Source: Flavobacterium tyrosinilyticum (GTDB taxonomy: Bacteria; Bacteroidota; Bacteroidia; Flavobacteriales; Flavobacteriaceae). From it: a stretch of 64,000 nucleotides of DNA. Below, one piece after another: positions 60,699-64,000 of the stretch. Location: NCBI RefSeq assembly GCF_023656565.1, contig NZ_JAMOKG010000004.1, positions 124,001 to 188,000 of the forward strand, read 5' to 3'. Made by a program: the position numbers and the translations under genes. The notes beneath the pieces were generated by a model. The model did no database searches. It saw nothing but the letters and a program-made list of their open reading frames with translations, and was not told where the DNA came from. Each line of letters opens with the position of its first letter. Position 1 is the stretch's first letter.

Positions 60699-61805
60699 AT
60701 GCTTATATACATATTTTACTTTTTTATTGCTATTGTCGTAGTTCAATTATTTTATTATTTAGGAGTTTTTGGGAAATTTGCTTTTGCCAAGCCACAACAT
60801 GTGAAGCCTAAAAATCTACCAGTTTCTGTAATTGTTTGCGCTAAAAACGAAGAAGAGAATGTAAAAAAATACGTTCCGCTTTTGGCACAGCAAGATTATC
60901 CAGATTTTGAAATTGTCTTAATTGACGATGCATCTAGCGATGAAACTCTTGAAGTTTTTGAAGAATTTGAAAAAGAATTCTCTAATATCCGTTTGGTAAA
61001 AGTCGAAAATAATGAGGCTTTCTGGGGAAATAAAAAATACGCTTTAACGCTTGGAATAAAAGCGGCGAAAAAAGATTATTTACTTTTTACAGATGCAGAT
61101 TGTTTCCCAAATTCAAAAGATTGGATTACTTCTATGACTTCTCATTTTACGATGAACAAAACAATCGTTTTAGGATATGGAGGTTATGAAAAAGTAGAGC
61201 GTTCGTTTTTAAACAAAATTATTCGCTTTGAAACTGTTTTAACAGCAATACAATATTTTTCTTGGACAAAAATGGGACTTCCTTATATGGGAGTCGGCAG
61301 AAATCTTGCTTACAAGAAAGAAGAGTTTTTTAATGTAAATGGTTTTATTGACCACATTCAGATTCGTTCTGGCGATGATGATTTATTCATTAATCAGGCC
61401 GCAAATAAAACAAATACTACTATTTCTTATACGCCTGAAAGTTTTACCTATTCAAAACCTAAGACCACTTACAAGGAATGGTTTACTCAGAAAAGAAGAC
61501 ATATTTCTACCGCAGAACATTACAAGTTCTTTGATAAAATGCAGTTAGGATTATTCTTCGTTTCACAATTATTTTTCTTTTTATTAGTTATTGTATTATT
61601 AGCATTTCAATTCCAATGGATTGCCGTATTAGCAATTTTAGCAACACGCTATACGGTTGTATGGACCGTAATTGGATTTTCAGCAGGAAAATTAAAAGAA
61701 AAAGATATTAAAATTTGGTTTCCAGTTGTTGAGATAGCGCTTATATTAACGCAAATTAATATCTTTATAACTAATATCTTTTCAAAACCCGTATATTGGA
61801 AATAA
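60699..61805 (+). CDS. Membrane-associated glycosyltransferase family 2 protein
   Basis: A 368-residue protein. An N-terminal membrane helix (FYFFIAIVVVQLFYYLGVF) is followed by the GT-A domain: VSVIVCAKNEEENVKKYVPLL, IVLIDDASSDETLEVFEEF, the DxD in LLFTDADCFPNSKDW, and a later acceptor motif SGDDDLFINQAAN with QKRRHISTA, like the (Q/R)XXRW motif of processive enzymes. The C terminus has three helices. It probably builds a surface polysaccharide or glycolipid. Its last 10 bases overlap the sigma factor gene. Confidence 0.9.
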   Translation: MLIYIFYFFIAIVVVQLFYYLGVFGKFAFAKPQHVKPKNLPVSVIVCAKNEEENVKKYVPLLAQQDYPDFEIVLIDDASSDETLEVFEEFEKEFSNIRLVKVENNEAFWGNKKYALTLGIKAAKKDYLLFTDADCFPNSKDWITSMTSHFTMNKTIVLGYGGYEKVERSFLNKIIRFETVLTAIQYFSWTKMGLPYMGVGRNLAYKKEEFFNVNGFIDHIQIRSGDDDLFINQAANKTNTTISYTPESFTYSKPKTTYKEWFTQKRRHISTAEHYKFFDKMQLGLFFVSQLFFFLLVIVLLAFQFQWIAVLAILATRYTVVWTVIGFSAGKLKEKDIKIWFPVVEIALILTQINIFITNIFSKPVYWK

Positions 61806-62347
61806 ATTCTAAAATAGAAAAAGCAAAAAAAGGCGATCAGATCGCCTTTACTTTTTTATTAGATCATTATTGGAATGAGGTGTATTCGTTTATGCTCAAA
61901 CGAACCGAAAACGAAACCACCGCAGAAGATATTACCATAGAAACTTTCTCTAAAGCTTTTGATAAAATAGCTTCTTATAATTCAGAATTTCAGTTTAACA
62001 CCTGGCTTATTGCAATTGCAAAAAATGTCTATATTGATTTGCTTCGAAAAAAGAAAACCAATCTTTTTATAGAAATCACAGACAACGAAGACCAGCAGGC
62101 ATATAATATTGCCGACCCTACTCCATCTGCAGAAGATGCTTTAATTAAAGAACAGAATCTTTCCCGTCTGCTTCTATGCATCAAAGAACTTAAACCACAC
62201 TATCAAGAAGTAATTCAGCTTCGTTATTTTCAGGAAATGTCTTATCAGGAAATTGCCGTTAAGATAAACGAACCCTTAAGTAGCGTCAAAGTGAAACTTT
62301 TGCGAGCTAAAAAATTATTAGCCGAAATTATCGAACGTAACAGATAA
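61796..62347 (+). CDS. ECF-type RNA polymerase sigma factor
   Basis: A 183-residue protein. Region 2: AFTFLLDHYWNEVYSFMLKRTENETTAEDITIETFSKAF and NTWLIAIAKNVYIDLLRKKK. Region 4: LSRLLLCIKELKPHYQEVIQLRYFQEMSYQEIAVKINEPLSSVKVKLLRAKK. The start is a TTG at 61796 overlapping the preceding gene by 10 bases; no in-frame ATG exists before region 2, so translational coupling is likely. No FecR or other anti-sigma gene follows, so its control must come from elsewhere. Confidence 0.9.
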   Translation: MEINSKIEKAKKGDQIAFTFLLDHYWNEVYSFMLKRTENETTAEDITIETFSKAFDKIASYNSEFQFNTWLIAIAKNVYIDLLRKKKTNLFIEITDNEDQQAYNIADPTPSAEDALIKEQNLSRLLLCIKELKPHYQEVIQLRYFQEMSYQEIAVKINEPLSSVKVKLLRAKKLLAEIIERNR

Positions 62348-62504
62348 TTTATTATCTTTAAATAAAGAATAAATAATTACTCGTTTTATTCTTAAAATAA
62401 ACAGATTTCCATAATAATAAAACTGCAACTTTTACGTTGTTAGCTCAAACCTAAACCTTTTCTGCGTATGATTTAAAGTTACTTAACCTTAAAACCCAAA
62501 AATT

Positions 62505-63326
62505 ATGTCTAAATTAAGCATTTATGAAAACAAGTGGACCGATCTTGTTTTCGAGAACAAAAACAAAGAATACGGCGCTTATCAGCTACGTCAGGAGAAT
62601 TCCAAAAACTCTGTTACAGCTCTCTTTATGGGTTTATTGTTAATAACGGCTTTAGGAAGTGCACCTGTACTTATTAGTAAAATTACGACTTCAACTATCG
62701 AAGTTGAGCCAGAACCAACAATCTACAAACCTACGGTTATCCCCGTGGATCCAATTGTTGTGCCGCCACCGCCAGCTCCACCTGCACCTGTGGTTGAACA
62801 TAGTTCAGCACCAAAAACAGATGCGGTACAGCTAACAAATCCTGTAGTTGCGAGAACACAAGATGCAGTTGAAAATATTGCAGCAAATACAGAAAATGTA
62901 CCTGCTACAGACAATAATACAACTGGAAATGGGCCTGCAATTAATGCAATGCCTTCTTCTGGAGGAAATGGAGATGTTGCTTCGGTTGCACCGCCAACCA
63001 ACGATCCTGTTTCTGTTGCGGTTTTGGACAAGCTTCCAGAATTCCCAGGTGGAATTGGACAGTTTTACAAGTATGTTGGAAACAATTTCCGCAGACCAGA
63101 ACTTGATGTAGAAAAAACATTAAGAGTGTATGTATCGTTTGTAGTTGAAAAAGACGGATCGCTTACAGATATTATGGTAAAAAACGATCCTGGTTACGGA
63201 GTGGGAAAAGAAGCGATTAGAGTTCTTAAATCATTGAAAACAAAATGGGCTCCAGGAATTCTAGACGGAAAACCAGTGAGAACTGCATACAACCTTCCAA
63301 TCACAATAAAAACAGAAGTCGAATAA
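62505..63326 (+). CDS. TonB-family energy transducer
   Basis: A 273-residue protein. An N-terminal cytoplasmic segment holds a KNKEYGAYQLRQEN motif typical of Bacteroidota TonB proteins. The membrane helix is ALFMGLLLITALGSAPVLI. A periplasmic spacer with VPPPPAPPAPVVE follows. The C-terminal TonB domain reads LPEFPGGIGQFYKYVGNNFRRPELDVEKTLRVYVSFVVEKDGSL to the end. It passes proton-motive energy from ExbBD to outer-membrane receptors, such as those at 1623 and 19961, though several tonB genes usually exist per genome. A terminator follows. Confidence 0.9.
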   Translation: MSKLSIYENKWTDLVFENKNKEYGAYQLRQENSKNSVTALFMGLLLITALGSAPVLISKITTSTIEVEPEPTIYKPTVIPVDPIVVPPPPAPPAPVVEHSSAPKTDAVQLTNPVVARTQDAVENIAANTENVPATDNNTTGNGPAINAMPSSGGNGDVASVAPPTNDPVSVAVLDKLPEFPGGIGQFYKYVGNNFRRPELDVEKTLRVYVSFVVEKDGSLTDIMVKNDPGYGVGKEAIRVLKSLKTKWAPGILDGKPVRTAYNLPITIKTEVE

Positions 63327-63346
63327 TATAAATATTTTGAAAAGTG

Positions 63347-63375
63347 AAAAAGCAGAACTTAAGTTCTGCTTTTTT
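63347..63375 (+). terminator. Rho-independent terminator
   Basis: AAAAGCAGAACTT and AAGTTCTGCTTTT are perfect reverse complements, followed by T and G, about 20 bases after the tonB-type stop codon. Confidence 0.85.
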
Positions 63376-63376
63376 G

Positions 63377-64000
63377 TTTACATTTAATTCATCAATAAAA
63401 CTCTATCTAATTAAAAACTCAGCCTTAATGGTTTTCTATAACAGCATTAGTAATCGGAAGTCTTACTCCTGATTTCGAATATTTTCTCCGCATGAAAGTT
63501 AAAAGTGATTACAGCCATACTCTAAATGGTATTTTCTGGTTTGATTTACCTTTTGCTCTTTTACTAACTTTTCTCTTTCATAATTTAACTAAAAATCTCT
63601 TGTTTCAAAATCTTCCATTTTTTATAAAAAACAGAATTCTAATTTTTGCAGATTTTGACTGGAATGTTTATTTTAAAAGAAATTGGTTTATCGTTTTAAT
63701 CTCTTTATTGGTTGGAATATTTTCCCATATTTTCTGGGATGCTTTTACACATAAACATGGTTATTTTGTCAATCAGTTTGATGCTTTTCAAAACATCGTA
63801 TCAGTATTTGGAGTAGAAATTCCGTTTTGGAAAATAGCGCAGCATTCAAGCACTCTTTTTGGAATTATTGTTATAGTATATGCCTTCTCTAAACTTCCAA
63901 AAGTTTTTTATCCCCAAACCGCTATTAATAAACTGTATTGGATTGCTGTTGTTTTATTTACCGTTACGATTATATCAATGAGATTTGCATTAAATCCAAA
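63377..64000 (+). pseudogene. DUF4184-family membrane protein, start degenerate or frameshifted, 3' cut by window edge
   Basis: From 63429 the frame is open to the window end and reads WFSITALVIGSLTPDFEYFL, then SHTLNGIFWFDLPFALLLTFLFH, HIFWDAFTHKHGYF and further helices: the DUF4184 pattern. In the same frame a TAA precedes the TGG at 63429, so the family N terminus (usually MPFTFSHP...) is missing. The other frame just upstream reads FTFNSSIKLYLIKNSAL, which looks like that missing N terminus shifted by one base (TTAATGG where TTATGG would restore it). No ATG starts it. A shorter gene from the ATG at 63492 is possible. This looks like a frameshift, real or from sequencing. Confidence 0.6.

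Noticed and set aside
62723..63031. Minus-strand open frame of 102 codons in the TonB gene
   Set aside because: Antisense of the Pro-rich spacer; low-complexity translation and no promoter or start context.

Overview
The window looks like chromosomal DNA of a Flavobacterium-type member of the Bacteroidota. It is AT-rich. Many genes are preceded by the Bacteroidota -7 box TAnnTTTG and few by Shine-Dalgarno sites. The gene families are typical of the group: SusC/SusD, DUF4249, DUF3347, head-GIN DUF2807, DUF4870, and the parA-parB-DUF5683-dapB-lepB order. No phage, plasmid, CRISPR array or intact insertion sequence was seen. One tRNA (Pro, anticodon TGG) is present.

Left part (1-16.5 kb): an ECF sigma / small protein / FecR / STN-type TonB receptor / DUF4249 module opens the window. 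It is followed by scattered accessory genes: a GNAT enzyme, an MgtC-like protein, and a two-gene HTH-ImmA/IrrE metallopeptidase plus acidic partner module. That module sits beside a perfect 50-bp palindrome. Next come a Cro/CI-type regulator, a GH2 glycosidase, a sirtuin, a nucleosidase, a possible degenerate caspase-like protein with an AraC regulator, and a pentapeptide-repeat protein. Two small-protein families each appear twice here (461/15613 and 5255/11417).

16.5-25.9 kb: a SusC-SusD-SusE-position operon on the minus strand. A perfect LacI-type palindrome lies directly after its -7 box, and a second site follows an opposing promoter. An MFS exporter and an AraC regulator are then divergently transcribed. 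26-33.7 kb: a copper-handling locus. It holds a Cys-rich exported protein, DUF3347, a small HMA-AraC fusion regulator, a Cu+ P-type ATPase, a multicopper oxidase fused to a CopB-like outer-membrane domain, a gene broken by a stop at codon 3, and a 53-residue Cys-Cys peptide.

33.7-64 kb: mostly core genes. These are a PadR/PspC/DUF2807 envelope operon, trxB, tRNA-Pro, a secreted beta-helix protein, an RlpA-like protein, parAB-DUF5683-dapB-lepB-WbqC, a mutL-rhomboid-rhomboid-EEP operon, ribH, a TPR protein, recF, two glycosyltransferases, murB, an ECF sigma factor and TonB. The window ends in a DUF4184 gene that appears to lack an intact start.

A recurring theme is a set of intergenic fold-back repeats of several word families (CACAGATT, TTTGCGTAAAC, ATAGAAACATAG, TTGAAACCTGA, CCCGTGGTT). 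They nearly always sit just after stop codons. All functions are inferred by reading the protein and DNA sequence; no database search was run.
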